A DNA stretch of 64,000 nt from Streptomyces sp. Q6 (lineage in GTDB: Bacteria > Actinomycetota > Actinomycetes > Streptomycetales > Streptomycetaceae), in assembly GCF_036967205.1 (NCBI RefSeq), contig NZ_CP146022.1, positions 8,370,001 through 8,434,000 of the forward strand. The letters run 5' to 3'. This document shows, one piece after another, positions 38,719 to 47,979 of the stretch; position 1 is the first letter of the stretch, and each line of letters starts with the position of its first letter. Below the pieces are notes generated by a model, which was given only the letters and a program-made list of their open reading frames with translations, searched no databases and was not told the DNA's origin. A program made the position numbers and the translations under genes.

Positions 38719-40974
38719 ATGGTGGCCGAGCTCGCCGCCGACACACTCACGTACCGGGACGCACGCGCCGTACCGGACGTCGACAGCACCACCCGTACGC
38801 GTCTGCTGAGCGGAACGCACCACGATCCGCACGCCGTTCTCGGCGCGCACCCGGATCCGGACGGGCTCACCGTGCGGTGCCTGCGCCCGCGCGCGCAGGC
38901 GCTGGCCGTGGTCGTCGGTGACACCGCCTGGAGGCTCGCCGACAGGGGAGACGGACTGTTCACCGGTGGACTGCCACTCGTCTCGGTCCCGCCCTACCGG
39001 CTGCACACCACCTATCCCGACGCGCGCGTGGAGGAGGAGGACCCCTACCGCTTCCTGCCCACGCTGGGGGAGCTGGACCTGCATCTGATCGGCGAGGGTC
39101 GGCACGAGGAACTGTGGACCGTGCTCGGAGCACACGTCATCGCGCACGAAGGGGTGCGGGGCACTCGCTTCACGGTGTGGGCGCCCCATGCGCTGGGGGT
39201 ACGTGTGCTCGGAGACTTCACCGGCTGGGACGGCACGTCGACACCCATGCGCTCGCTCGGCTCGACGGGCATCTGGGAGCTGTTCGTGCCCGGGATCGGG
39301 GAGGGCGAGCTGTACAAGTTCGAGGTGTTCGCCCCCGACGGCTCCAGCTCCCTGCGAGCGGATCCCATGGCGCGTCGGACGGAGAAGCCGTCGGCGACGG
39401 CATCGATCGTGCACGTCTCGCACCACGCCTGGGGGGATGCGGAGTGGCTCGCGCGGCGCGGGGACCGTCCCGCGCACCGGGCGCCGTTCTCCGTCTACGA
39501 GGTCCACCTCGCGTCCTGGCGCCCGGGACTGACCTACCGCCAGCTCGCCGAGCAACTCCCCGCCTACATCGCCGATCTGGGCTTCACCCATGTCGAGTTC
39601 CTGCCCGTCGCGGAACACCCCTTCGGCGGATCCTGGGGCTACCAGGTCACCGGCTTCTACGCCCCCACCGCCCGCCTGGGCACCCCCGACGACTTCAAAC
39701 ACCTCATCGACACCCTGCACCAAGCAGGCATCGGCGTCCTCATGGACTGGGTCCCGGCCCACTTCCCCCGCGACGACTGGGCACTGGCCGAATTCGACGG
39801 CAAACCCCTCTACGAACACGAGGACCCCCTGCGCTCGGCCCACCCCGACTGGGGCACCCTCGAATTCGACTACGGCCGCAAGGAAGTCCGCAACTTCCTC
39901 GTCGCCAACGCCCTCTACTGGTGCGAGGAGTTCCACATCGACGGCCTGCGCGTCGACGCCGTCGCCTCCATGCTCTACCTCGACTACTCCCGCGAGGAAG
40001 GACAGTGGACCCCCAACCAGCACGGCGGCCGCGAGAACCTCGACGCCGTCGACTTCCTCCAGGAAATGAACGCCACCCTCTACCGCCGCGTCCCCGGCGT
40101 CGTCACCATCGCCGAGGAATCCACCGCCTGGGACGGCGTCACCCGCGCCACCCACCACACCGGCCCCACGGGCTTCGGCGGCCTCGGCTTCGGCCTGAAA
40201 TGGAACATGGGCTGGATGCACGACACCCTGGACTACGTCAGCCACGAACCCGTCCACCGCAAATACCACCACCACGAGATGACCTTCTCGATGGTCTACG
40301 CCTACAGCGAGAACTACGTCCTGCCCATCTCCCACGACGAAGTCGTCCACGGCAAACGCTCCCTCGTCTCCAAAATGCCCGGCGACTGGTGGCAGCAACG
40401 CGCCACCCACCGCGCCTACCTCGCCTACATGTGGGCCCACCCCGGCAAACAACTCCTGTTCATGGGACAGGAATTCGCCCAGGGCGCCGAATGGTCCGAA
40501 GCCCACGGCCCCGACTGGTGGCTCCTCGACCCCGCCTACAGCGCCGCACCCGACCACCGCGGCATCCGCGACCTCACCCGCGACCTCAACACCGTCTACC
40601 GCGACACCCCCGCCCTGTGGGAACAGGACACCGACCCGGCCGGCTTCACCTGGATCATCGGCGACGCCGTCGAAGACAACGTCTTCGCCTTCCTGCGCCA
40701 CGCCACCGACGACACCCCCCTGCTCGCCGTCGCCAACTTCTCCCCCGTCGTCCGCCACGACTACCGCCTCGGCGTCCCCCCCACCATCCCCGCCTGGCAC
40801 GAAACCCTCAACACCGACCACACCCGCTACGGCGGCAGCGACATCACCAACCGCGACCCCGTCAAACCCGAAGACACCCCCTCCCACGGCCACCCCACCA
40901 GCATCCGACTCACACTCCCCCCACTGGCGACCGTGTGGTTGACCCCGGCACAGACCGAGGGCGCCGGTGAGTGA
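38719..40974 (+). CDS. glgB: 1,4-alpha-glucan branching enzyme GlgB
   Basis: A 751-residue GH13_9 enzyme making alpha-1,6 branches. It has an N-terminal domain (about 30-120; HHDPHAVLGAHPDPDGL) and CBM48 (about 125-225), followed by the catalytic barrel with nucleophile Asp413 (LRVDAVASMLYLDYSR) and acid/base Glu466 (TIAEESTAWDGVT), HDEVVHGK, and a C-terminal beta domain. AGGAGG precedes ATG 38719. From about 39600 onward nearly every codon ends in C, a striking local bias compared with glgE. Last gene of the glgE operon. Confidence 0.96.
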   Translation: MVAELAADTLTYRDARAVPDVDSTTRTRLLSGTHHDPHAVLGAHPDPDGLTVRCLRPRAQALAVVVGDTAWRLADRGDGLFTGGLPLVSVPPYRLHTTYPDARVEEEDPYRFLPTLGELDLHLIGEGRHEELWTVLGAHVIAHEGVRGTRFTVWAPHALGVRVLGDFTGWDGTSTPMRSLGSTGIWELFVPGIGEGELYKFEVFAPDGSSSLRADPMARRTEKPSATASIVHVSHHAWGDAEWLARRGDRPAHRAPFSVYEVHLASWRPGLTYRQLAEQLPAYIADLGFTHVEFLPVAEHPFGGSWGYQVTGFYAPTARLGTPDDFKHLIDTLHQAGIGVLMDWVPAHFPRDDWALAEFDGKPLYEHEDPLRSAHPDWGTLEFDYGRKEVRNFLVANALYWCEEFHIDGLRVDAVASMLYLDYSREEGQWTPNQHGGRENLDAVDFLQEMNATLYRRVPGVVTIAEESTAWDGVTRATHHTGPTGFGGLGFGLKWNMGWMHDTLDYVSHEPVHRKYHHHEMTFSMVYAYSENYVLPISHDEVVHGKRSLVSKMPGDWWQQRATHRAYLAYMWAHPGKQLLFMGQEFAQGAEWSEAHGPDWWLLDPAYSAAPDHRGIRDLTRDLNTVYRDTPALWEQDTDPAGFTWIIGDAVEDNVFAFLRHATDDTPLLAVANFSPVVRHDYRLGVPPTIPAWHETLNTDHTRYGGSDITNRDPVKPEDTPSHGHPTSIRLTLPPLATVWLTPAQTEGAGE

Positions 40975-41479
40975 CGAGGCCTCGATTCGTTGGGTGTGTG
41001 CCCGGCTCGCCGGGTCCGAACGGATCGCTACCGACCGCACCTGTCGCGCTGCCTGAACCCGCGAAGACAGCCGCGGGTCCGAACTGCTCCTCCGCCATGA
41101 CCCGTTCCTCCGGGAATGGGGAACTCCTGACTGCGCGTGCCCTGTCGTCCGCTGATGGACGGCGGGGCACGCGCGTGCTTCCGGTCGGCCTCGGGCGCCG
41201 CGGGTCCGGTTCGGGATCCATCGGGACTCAGCGGATCCCGAGCGAGGGGAGTGGTAAATGCCAAGCGTTCACCCGAACGGCCCTCGTCAAAAGGCCCCGG
41301 GGTCATCGCGTCACATCGCCTGTGCCCACCCCGAGAACCGGTTCTCACCAGGCATTTCAGCTACAGCGAGTGAAGCCCCTTGTTGCGCGCTCCGCCGTTT
41401 CGCCGCGCGATGGATATGTGGCACATGGCCAACTCGGTGGCGCTCCGCCGCCTCCATGTCCCGAAGGGAGTGATCACGC
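40975..41479. other. Intergenic region with hairpin 41135-41172
   Basis: 505 bp without a convincing gene. Hairpin 41135-41172 has outer arms GCGTGCCC/GGGCACGC and inner arms CGTCC/GGACG and could be the terminator of the glg operon. The 3' part is less GC-rich and should carry the promoter of the PRC-barrel gene, which has GAAGGGAG before its ATG. Confidence 0.55.
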
Positions 41480-42412
41480 ATGACGCAGGGCGAGATCAGC
41501 AACCCCGATGCTCTCGTTGGGCTCACCGCTTACGACCGCACCGGAGAGAAGATCGGCAGCGTCGAGCGGGTCTACCTTGACGACAAGACGGGCAAGCCAG
41601 ACTGGGCGACGGTCAAGACGGGTCTCTTCGGCATGAAGGAAACCTTCGTGCCGCTGAACGGAGCCGCGCACAAGGACGACCGGCTCCAGGTGATGTACAC
41701 CAAGGAGGCGGTCAAGGACGCGCCTCGAGTCGAAGCCGACCAGCACCTCGACGAGTCGGAGCAGCAGCAGCTGTACGCGCACTACGGCCTGAGCAGGCCC
41801 GCGGCCGCCCCGGCCGGCAACGCCGGAGCCGGGAACCGCACTGATCGCACGGGCCAGGGTGTGGGCGGCGCGGCAGGAGCGGGCGGTGCGGCGGGTGCGG
41901 GTGCAGGTGCGGCAGGCTTCGCGACCGGCGAGGCCCACGGCCGCCACGCCGCGGGCGCCCGGGAACCCGCGATGCGTGGCGCCGCGGACGTACCGGGCAA
42001 GGCCGACGAACTCATCCGTTCCGAGGAGCGCCTGCGGGTCGGCGTGGAGGAGCAAGAGGTCGGCCGTGCCCACCTGCGCAAGGTCGTCGAGACGGAGAAC
42101 GTGACCACCACGGTCCCCGTGTCGCACGAAGAGGTTCGTGTGGTGCGGGAGCCGATCCGGGACGGCGACGTCCAGCGCGCCACGATCGGCGAGGCGGAGA
42201 CCGAGGTGACGCTGCACGCCGAACGTGCGGTCGTCCGCAAGGAGACCGTGCCGGTCGAGCGCGTCCGGCTCGAGACCCAGAAGGTCACGGAGACGAAGGA
42301 GGTCTCCGACACCGTGCGCAAGGAGAAGATCGAGTTCGACAACCCCAAGGGCGATCCGGGCATGCCCGGTGAGGGCGGGATCGGTCGTCGCGGCAAGGGG
42401 CCGCGTCACTGA
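41480..42412 (+). CDS. PRC-barrel and DUF2382 domain protein
   Basis: 310 residues. A PRC-barrel domain (about 8-85; DALVGLTAYDRTGEKIGSVE, ATVKTGLFGMKETFVPL) is followed by a helical patch rich in Gln, then a Gly/Ala-rich linker (about 110-160) and DUF2382 (about 175-290; RSEERLRVGVEEQEVGRAHL and repeated VRKETVPVERVRLETQKV). This architecture is widespread in actinobacteria and Deinococcus as a stress-associated protein of unknown biochemical role. Cytoplasmic, no signal. It is alone, with a perfect terminator 14 bp downstream. Confidence 0.9.
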   Translation: MTQGEISNPDALVGLTAYDRTGEKIGSVERVYLDDKTGKPDWATVKTGLFGMKETFVPLNGAAHKDDRLQVMYTKEAVKDAPRVEADQHLDESEQQQLYAHYGLSRPAAAPAGNAGAGNRTDRTGQGVGGAAGAGGAAGAGAGAAGFATGEAHGRHAAGAREPAMRGAADVPGKADELIRSEERLRVGVEEQEVGRAHLRKVVETENVTTTVPVSHEEVRVVREPIRDGDVQRATIGEAETEVTLHAERAVVRKETVPVERVRLETQKVTETKEVSDTVRKEKIEFDNPKGDPGMPGEGGIGRRGKGPRH

Positions 42413-42425
42413 GCGCAGCACAGGA

Positions 42426-42461
42426 AGGGATGGGCCCGGCCGCGCGGCCGGGCCCATCCCT
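42426..42461 (+). terminator. Perfect 18-bp inverted repeat terminator
   Basis: The arm AGGGATGGGCCCGGCCGC is followed directly by its reverse complement, 14 bp after the PRC-barrel gene stop. Confidence 0.9.
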
Positions 42462-42571
42462 GTGACGTGTGGCGCGGCGTCCGAGCCGTACGGCGGCCGT
42501 TCGTGTGAATCACGCCAGGTGTGCGCGCGCCAGGGCGGCGCCCGCCCCGGGTGGCGACCAGCATCACCGAA

Positions 42572-43821
42572 ATGATCATCGGACGATCGGGCCGCACCCG
42601 TACCTCGCTGCGCAGCTTGCTGCTGGCTGTTCTGCTGGGGGCGGCCTGTTGCTGGACGGCCGATGCTCCGACCGTGGCCGACGGTGCGGAGGCGAACGGT
42701 CTCGCGCTCGACGTCACCGTGAACACACGCCCTGGCCTGGGCGCGCTGCGGCCCGGAATCCGAACCGACGCGACCGTGGTGAAGACGTACCGGCTGACCA
42801 ACCGGGGCGGCGCCGACCTCTACGGGATCCGGATCGATGATCCGGCGTTCCCGGGAGCCCGTATCCGGTGCCCCGGCGGCGGTGACCGGGTGCCCCGGCT
42901 GACCGGGCTGCGGTCGACGCGTTGCACCGCGACGGGACGGGCCCGCGCCGGTACCTGGGTCGGCAAGGCGGAGGCCGCCGGGAGACAGCCGTACCTGCGA
43001 GCCACTGTGCGGGCGAGCGCCCGTTCCGGATACGCGGGAGTGGGCGCCCGATTGAACCTCGTGCAGACCGCACGCGTCACCGGGCCCGCACGGGCAGTGG
43101 TCCGCTACACCGTGAGCAACCCCGGAAACCGGACGGCGTATCAGGTCCAGGTCACCGATCCGGCGCTCGCCCCGGCCCGAGTCGGCTGCGCCGGCAGGAC
43201 GTCGGTCGTCCCCGGCTCGCGCCCGGAGCGTCGGCCGTCTGCACCGCCGAGGTGCGGCGCGCGCCCGGCAGGTACGTCGGGCGGGGCCGCGCCCTGGGCA
43301 CCGACCGGTTGCGCACGCTCGGGCCCGGGGGCGGGGAGGTGGCACCGCCGCGGCTCATGGCTACGGCTTCGGCGCGTTTCACGTTGACCGGAACGGCCGT
43401 ACGGACGTCACCTCCGCGCTCCCGGGCGACGGCGCCCCCGCAGACTCGGCGCGAACCGGCGGCGAACCTGCCGCCCGGCGCGTTCGAGGTACCGCCCGAG
43501 GTGCTGGGGCTGCCGCCCGTGCCCGTCGGCCCGGCGCCCGTTCCGCTCGCCGCCGCGCTGCTGGCCGCCGTCCCTCCTCCGCCGGGCGTCGCGCCGCCCG
43601 GAGTCGCACCGGCGTCTCCCGTGCTGCCCCTGCCCCACCGGCAGGCCGCTCCTCGTCAGGAGGCAGCCACCCGTCAGGAGGCCGCGCCGCAGCGTCCGTT
43701 GCTGCGTCGCTTCGTCCGGGACGACCACACGCCGACCGGACTCGGACTCATGACCGCCCTGTTCCTCATCCTCCTGCCGGCCGCGCTCGCGGCGGTCCTG
43801 CTCGGTTCCCGCAGGAACTGA
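42572..43821 (+). pseudogene. Secreted DUF11-like repeat protein with C-terminal membrane anchor, frameshifted
   Basis: ATG 42572 begins MIIGRSGRTRTSLRSLLLAV, a signal peptide, then two DUF11-like beta-sandwich units (TYRLTNRGGADLYGIRIDDP and VRYTVSNPGNRTAYQVQVTD). After CAGRTSVVPG the same fold continues one frame over (LAPGASAVCTAEV), then a Pro-rich region, two QEAA repeats, and a membrane helix with SRRN tail. Adding one C to the run at 43210-43213 gives VVPRLAPGASAVCTAEV in one frame. The product would be exported and membrane-anchored. No sortase motif. Function unknown. Confidence 0.7.
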
Positions 43822-43879
43822 GAGCGCCGACCGCCTCCCGCCGCCCCCGCCCATCGCCTCCCGACCGACCAGGACCCTG

Positions 43880-44620
43880 ATGATCGAAAGTCTCGCCATC
43901 GTCCTCGGCGTAGCGCTGCTCGCCGCCGCGATCGTCGTGCTCAAGCACCGCCTGTGGCCGATGGGCCCGGACGAGGAACCCCGCGAGGACGTCGCCGAGT
44001 ACATCTCGATGATGGTCGGCGTGCTCTACGCGCTCGTCCTCGGCCTCGCCCTCGTCTCCGTGTGGGACACGCACTCCAGCGCCGAGGACCACGTGGCGAC
44101 GGAGGCGAGCGCCGCTCACCAGATCCATCTGCTCGCCGCCGGGCTGCCCACCGCGCAGGCCGAACGGATGCGCGTCGACATGAACACGTACGTACGTCAC
44201 GTCGTCGACACGGAGTGGCCCTCGATGGCGCAGGAGAGCGCCCCCGACACTGCCGGCTGGCACCTGCTGGACCGAGTCCGTGCCACGGCCCAGGAATCGA
44301 CCGGTGAGACGCAGGTGCAGCAGGCCACGGTGCAGGAGACCCTCGCGCAGCTGAGCACCTTGGACGAGGCGCGGCGCGGACGGGAGTCGGATGCCGGGGA
44401 GCGGCTGTCTCCCGTGATCTGGTTCGGCCTGATCGTGGGCGGCTTCCTCACGGTCGCCTTCATGTTCATGTTCGGTGTGACGCGCAGCTTCACCCACGTG
44501 GTGATGGTGATGGGCCTGTCCGCGCTCATCACCTTCACGGTGCTGCTCATCTACCAGCTCAACACGCCGTTCAGCGGCATGTTCGCGGTCGATCCCGAGG
44601 CGTTCACCCGCTACTTCTGA
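43880..44620 (+). CDS. DUF4239 membrane protein
   Basis: 246 residues. There is one N-terminal helix (about 5-22) and a second (about 45-65, SMMVGVLYALVLGLALVSVW). A soluble loop of about 110 residues follows, then two C-terminal helices (about 180-200 and 205-225), ending MFAVDPEAFTRYF. This is the DUF4239 layout, distantly related to bestrophin-like channels; function unknown. The ATG at 43880 has no strong ribosome binding site (AGGACC only). Confidence 0.85.
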   Translation: MIESLAIVLGVALLAAAIVVLKHRLWPMGPDEEPREDVAEYISMMVGVLYALVLGLALVSVWDTHSSAEDHVATEASAAHQIHLLAAGLPTAQAERMRVDMNTYVRHVVDTEWPSMAQESAPDTAGWHLLDRVRATAQESTGETQVQQATVQETLAQLSTLDEARRGRESDAGERLSPVIWFGLIVGGFLTVAFMFMFGVTRSFTHVVMVMGLSALITFTVLLIYQLNTPFSGMFAVDPEAFTRYF

Positions 44621-44671
44621 GCGTCGACGCGGGCGAAGGGCCCACGCGGAGCGTGGAGGGCCGAGAGTGCT

Positions 44672-44707
44672 GACTCGGGACGGTGACCTCGGCTACCGTC
44701 CCGAGTC
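44672..44707. promoter_or_regulatory. Perfect 13-bp inverted repeat abutting the Nudix start codon
   Basis: GACTCGGGACGGT (44672-44684) and ACCGTCCCGAGTC (44695-44707) are exact complements around a 10-nt loop; the next base is the A of ATG 44708. Inside it lie a candidate -35 (CTGACT, 44670-44675) and a -10 (TACCGT, 44694-44699) with 18-bp spacing, placing transcription start at the ATG (leaderless). It is therefore likely an operator over the promoter. A terminator for the upstream gene is the alternative. Confidence 0.6.
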
Positions 44708-45121
44708 ATGGCCGAGGACAAGGGTGTGGGGGTGCCGGAGAAGGTGGCGTGGATCCTCGTCCGTGACCACCGGGTGCTGGTCACGCGGAGCCACGGCAGA
44801 GATCGCTTCTACTTCCCCGGCGGTCATCGTGAGGCGGGTGAGTCCGACCGCGACACCCTGGTGCGCGAGATCGACGAGGAACTGCGGACGGCGATCGACC
44901 CCGATTCGATGGTGCACTTCGGCACGTTCGAGATCGGCGAGGGCCACCCGGATCACGACCCCTTCAGGATGATCTGCTACGTCGCCGACCACCGCGGCGA
45001 ACTGACCCCGTCCAGGGAGATCGCCGAGAAGGCGTGGTTCCGGTACGCCGACCGGCACCGGGTCTCCGCCGTCGACGGGCTGGTTCTCGACGCGCTGCAC
45101 AGATCCGGGTGGCTCGCCTGA
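44708..45121 (+). CDS. Nudix hydrolase
   Basis: 137 residues. The Nudix box is complete except for its last Gly: GGHREAGESDRDTLVREIDEEL, with Glu in REIDEE as Mg ligands (split here for length limits it begins at about residue 38). Nudix enzymes hydrolyse nucleoside-diphosphate-X compounds; substrate unknown. No ribosome binding site precedes the ATG, which follows a perfect inverted repeat, consistent with a leaderless message under a repressor. Convergent with the metallo-hydrolase gene. Cytoplasmic. Confidence 0.88.
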   Translation: MAEDKGVGVPEKVAWILVRDHRVLVTRSHGRDRFYFPGGHREAGESDRDTLVREIDEELRTAIDPDSMVHFGTFEIGEGHPDHDPFRMICYVADHRGELTPSREIAEKAWFRYADRHRVSAVDGLVLDALHRSGWLA

Positions 45122-45137
45122 CGCCGCTCCCGCCGAC

Positions 45138-45914
45138 TCACCTGCGGGTGCGGCCCCTCGCGTGATCGCGTGCCGCCGAGACAGCCTCGCGCACCTGGCC
45201 GCGATGCACAGGACCATGCCCGGGGATCAGTACGTCCGCCTCCATCCCTTCGAGCAGATCCAGGGAGTCCAGGGCGCGGGACCGGTCGGTGTGGAACATG
45301 TTCGGGAGCAGCTGCGGCCCCTGGGTGCGTGCCGTGGGATGAGCCGTCACCACGGCGTCGCCGGTGATGAGAATCCCGTGGGTGGGCAGGTGGTAGGCGC
45401 AGTGGCCGCGCGTGTGTCCCGGCGTGTGCACGGGAACGGGGGAGCCGGGCAGGTCGAGGCCCCCGGAACCGGGGAAGCCCTGCGGCTTGGCGATCGGGAC
45501 ATGCTGGGTCCCGCCGGAGCGCAGCGCGTGGACGGCCCAGGGGAGGACACCGGGACGCCACGCCCGGGCGAGGATCTGGCCGACGGACACCTGGTCCAGG
45601 AAGTCACGGCGGGCGTGCGGGACTTCCTCCTCGTGCATGAGGACCGGCACTCCGTGTTCGGCGCTCAGGTACTCGGCCGCGCCGATGTGGTCGTTGTGCG
45701 CGTGCGTGACCAGGACGGCGGACACGGCCCCCGGGCGCAGTCCGACCTTCTCCAGAGAAGCGAGCACCGCGTCGCGGTCGCCCGGGTAGCCGGTGTCGAT
45801 GAGGGTGCCGCTGTCACCGTCCTTGACGATCACCCAGTTGGTGTTGCTGCCCGAGACGGCGTAGACATCGCTCGTGACCCGCACGATGGCGTCGTCGTGA
45901 AGAACCTTCGGCAT
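45138..45914 (-). CDS. MBL-fold metallo-hydrolase
   Basis: 258 residues with the metal-binding motifs THAHNDHIGAAEY (HxHxDH), HTPGHTRGHCAYH, GDAVV and a final PGHGP. Family members include glyoxalase-II-like and lactonase-like enzymes; the substrate is not evident. The ATG at 45914 has AGGA 10 nt upstream; the frame is open further upstream but less well supported. Cytoplasmic. It converges on the Nudix gene with 16 bp between stops. Confidence 0.88.
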   Translation of the reverse strand: MPKVLHDDAIVRVTSDVYAVSGSNTNWVIVKDGDSGTLIDTGYPGDRDAVLASLEKVGLRPGAVSAVLVTHAHNDHIGAAEYLSAEHGVPVLMHEEEVPHARRDFLDQVSVGQILARAWRPGVLPWAVHALRSGGTQHVPIAKPQGFPGSGGLDLPGSPVPVHTPGHTRGHCAYHLPTHGILITGDAVVTAHPTARTQGPQLLPNMFHTDRSRALDSLDLLEGMEADVLIPGHGPVHRGQVREAVSAARDHARGRTRR

Positions 45915-46166
45915 GGAAGGCTGATCCTTTTCTCGCGTGGAGTGCCACACGTGTGTGGCGGGCGGATCGCGGTGCCCGGCGCACATGTCCATGGGGTGCG
46001 CTTCGGTGCGGTGTCCGGCCGCTCCGGCCGGGTGACCGGACACCGCGGATGATGCGGGAGGTGTGCCGTGGGCGCGGGGGTGTGCGCCCGAACGCCCGCC
46101 CGGAACCTCGACGGGGCGTCGCCGTCACACTAGTTGGTGCCGCCGCGGTACGGGTCCCCCTGGACG

Positions 46167-46194
46167 AGCGGGGCGTCCGGAGTGCCGGACGCCC
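46167..46194 (-). terminator. Perfect 12-bp stem terminator
   Basis: CGGGGCGTCCGG / CCGGACGCCCCG around AGTG, 8 bp beyond the stop of the leftward FG-GAP gene. Confidence 0.88.
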
Positions 46195-46202
46195 CGGGGT
46201 GG

Positions 46203-47621
46203 TCAGGGGCGCGTCGTCGCGCCGAGCGCCGAGCCGAAGCGGGCCTTGACCGCCGGGTGGTCCAGGTCCTGCGGGGTGAAGAGGATCGACCCCGTGCCGG
46301 TCGGCCCGTCGGCGGAGCCGGGGAGGACGCTGACCGCGCCCGTGCCGAGGTACTTGCCGGGGGCGCCGACGGTCAGATCGGCGGCGCCGTCGGCGTTGTA
46401 GTCGCCGGCGGTTACCGCGGAGCCGAAGAGGTCATTTCCTTCACTGGCTCCGGCCACGCCCGTGGTGGCCAGCGAGATGGTGCGCGCGCCGTCCGCGTCC
46501 AGACCCGACGTGGTACCCGGCACCACCGTGACGGCGCCCGCGTTGTTGAAGCCGTCGGGGTCGGGGACGGTGACGTCGGACGTGACGAGGTCGGCGTGGC
46601 CGTCCCCGTCGAGGTCCGCGAGGGTCGCGGCGCGACCGGGCTGGGCCGTACCCGGGTAGGCGACCCCCGCTCCGAGGCCGGACGCGGTGCCGGGGAACAT
46701 CCGCAGCAGGAAGTCGTCCGGGCCGTCCGAGTATCCGGTGCTCACGACGATGTCGGCGCGGCCGTCGCCCGTGACATCGCCGGCGACGATGCTGTACCCG
46801 GCGAACGGCAGCCCGGTACGGCCCAGCGCCTTGCCGGTGATTCCCTGGGCCGAGCCCGCCAGGACACCGAGGGTGCCCTCGTCCGCGGGGTCGTCGAAGT
46901 AGGCGACGGTGGCGAGGTCGGTGTACCCGTCGCCGTTGACGTCGGCGGCCGCGACCTGCTCGGCCCCGGCGCCACCGCCGGGCGGCGTGTACGCCTTCAT
47001 GGCCGGCTTCGACGTATCGCGCAGTTTGGCTGCGCCCTTCACGACCTGGACCTTGGCGCCGGCCGCGACGGCGATGTCGTCCCGCCCGTCGTGGTCGAAG
47101 TCGCCGACGGCGAGCTTGTTGCCGAATGCCTGACGGGCCGTCGGGGTCGGCGCGTGGAAGGCGATCGCGTCGTTGCCGAGGCCGCCCTTCGCGCCGAAGA
47201 CGACGGTCACCGAGCCGGCGCCCTTGACCGAACCGATCGCTTCGCCGCCCGACCCGATGACGAGGTCGGCGTATCCGTCGCCGTCCACGTCACCGACGGC
47301 GGTGGCCGAGCCGAACCGGTCGCCCGCCTCCGGGGTGCCCGGGATGCCCGCGGTGCGCTGGGTGATTCCCTTGTGGCGGGTGGTGCGTACGCCCTGCGCG
47401 GTGCCGTACGCCACGGAGACGTAGCCGGCCTTCGCGTGCCCCGCGATCGTCCCCTCCGGAGCACCGACCGCGAGATCGCCGAAGCCGTCGCCGTCGAGAT
47501 CGCCCGCGCGGGCGGCTGCCGACTGCGTACCGGTGGCGGCCTGAGCCGGCAGCACCGCCAGAACTCCGCCCGTCACCGCCAGCACTGTCGCGCATGCCGC
47601 GAGAGTTCGTTGCCGTCCCAT
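46203..47621 (-). CDS. Secreted FG-GAP (integrin alpha-like beta-propeller) protein
   Basis: 472 residues with a Sec signal (about 1-29, cut after PAQAA) and about seven FG-GAP repeats whose calcium-binding loops are clear: GDLDGDGFGDLAVGAPEG, GDVDGDGYADLVIGS, GDFDHDGRDDIAVAAG, ADVNGDGYTDLATVA, GDVTGDGRADIVVS, ADLDGDGHADLVTS, GDYNADGAADLTVGAPG. Such proteins form a Ca-binding beta-propeller outside the cell; partners unknown. The ATG at 47621 has AGGAG about 10 nt upstream. Single gene with its own terminator. Confidence 0.92.
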   Translation of the reverse strand: MGRQRTLAACATVLAVTGGVLAVLPAQAATGTQSAAARAGDLDGDGFGDLAVGAPEGTIAGHAKAGYVSVAYGTAQGVRTTRHKGITQRTAGIPGTPEAGDRFGSATAVGDVDGDGYADLVIGSGGEAIGSVKGAGSVTVVFGAKGGLGNDAIAFHAPTPTARQAFGNKLAVGDFDHDGRDDIAVAAGAKVQVVKGAAKLRDTSKPAMKAYTPPGGGAGAEQVAAADVNGDGYTDLATVAYFDDPADEGTLGVLAGSAQGITGKALGRTGLPFAGYSIVAGDVTGDGRADIVVSTGYSDGPDDFLLRMFPGTASGLGAGVAYPGTAQPGRAATLADLDGDGHADLVTSDVTVPDPDGFNNAGAVTVVPGTTSGLDADGARTISLATTGVAGASEGNDLFGSAVTAGDYNADGAADLTVGAPGKYLGTGAVSVLPGSADGPTGTGSILFTPQDLDHPAVKARFGSALGATTRP

Positions 47622-47979
47622 GCCGTTCACACTCCTGTAGCTCCGGATGCGGTGGTGCCGGTCCGTCCGTGCCGCTGGGCGTCTGTACCGCAGGGCGACA
47701 GAGGTTGGACCGGCACCAGGGCAGACCGGCAAAGAAGGTGACAGGTTGCACCCACTGATGTGAAGAAGAAGTGAACGACCGGGACTCGTGAGCCTCAAGA
47801 GGCGTCCCTGGCCCAGGCGTCCAGGCGTCCAGGCGTCCAGGCGCTCAGGTTTCGAGGGCCCAGGTGTGTGAGGTGTCGGCGGGAGTGGCCGCAAGGGGCC
47901 GCACGGGCTTGCCCATCACCCGCACGTCAAGAGTTAGCGTCCGGGCCTGCCCAGCCACTTCGGCGCCCGGAGGTTCCCC
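47622..47979. other. Divergent promoter region between FG-GAP and oxidoreductase genes
   Basis: 358 bp with no gene. It should carry both promoters. An 8-bp tandem repeat (47813-47844) lies in the middle. GGAGG near 47969 is the oxidoreductase ribosome binding site. Confidence 0.5.
47813..47844. repeat. Tandem repeat, 4 x 8 bp (CCAGGCGT)
   Basis: Four head-to-tail copies of CCAGGCGT, the last ending in C instead of T. A simple repeat with slippage potential in a divergent promoter region. Confidence 0.9.
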
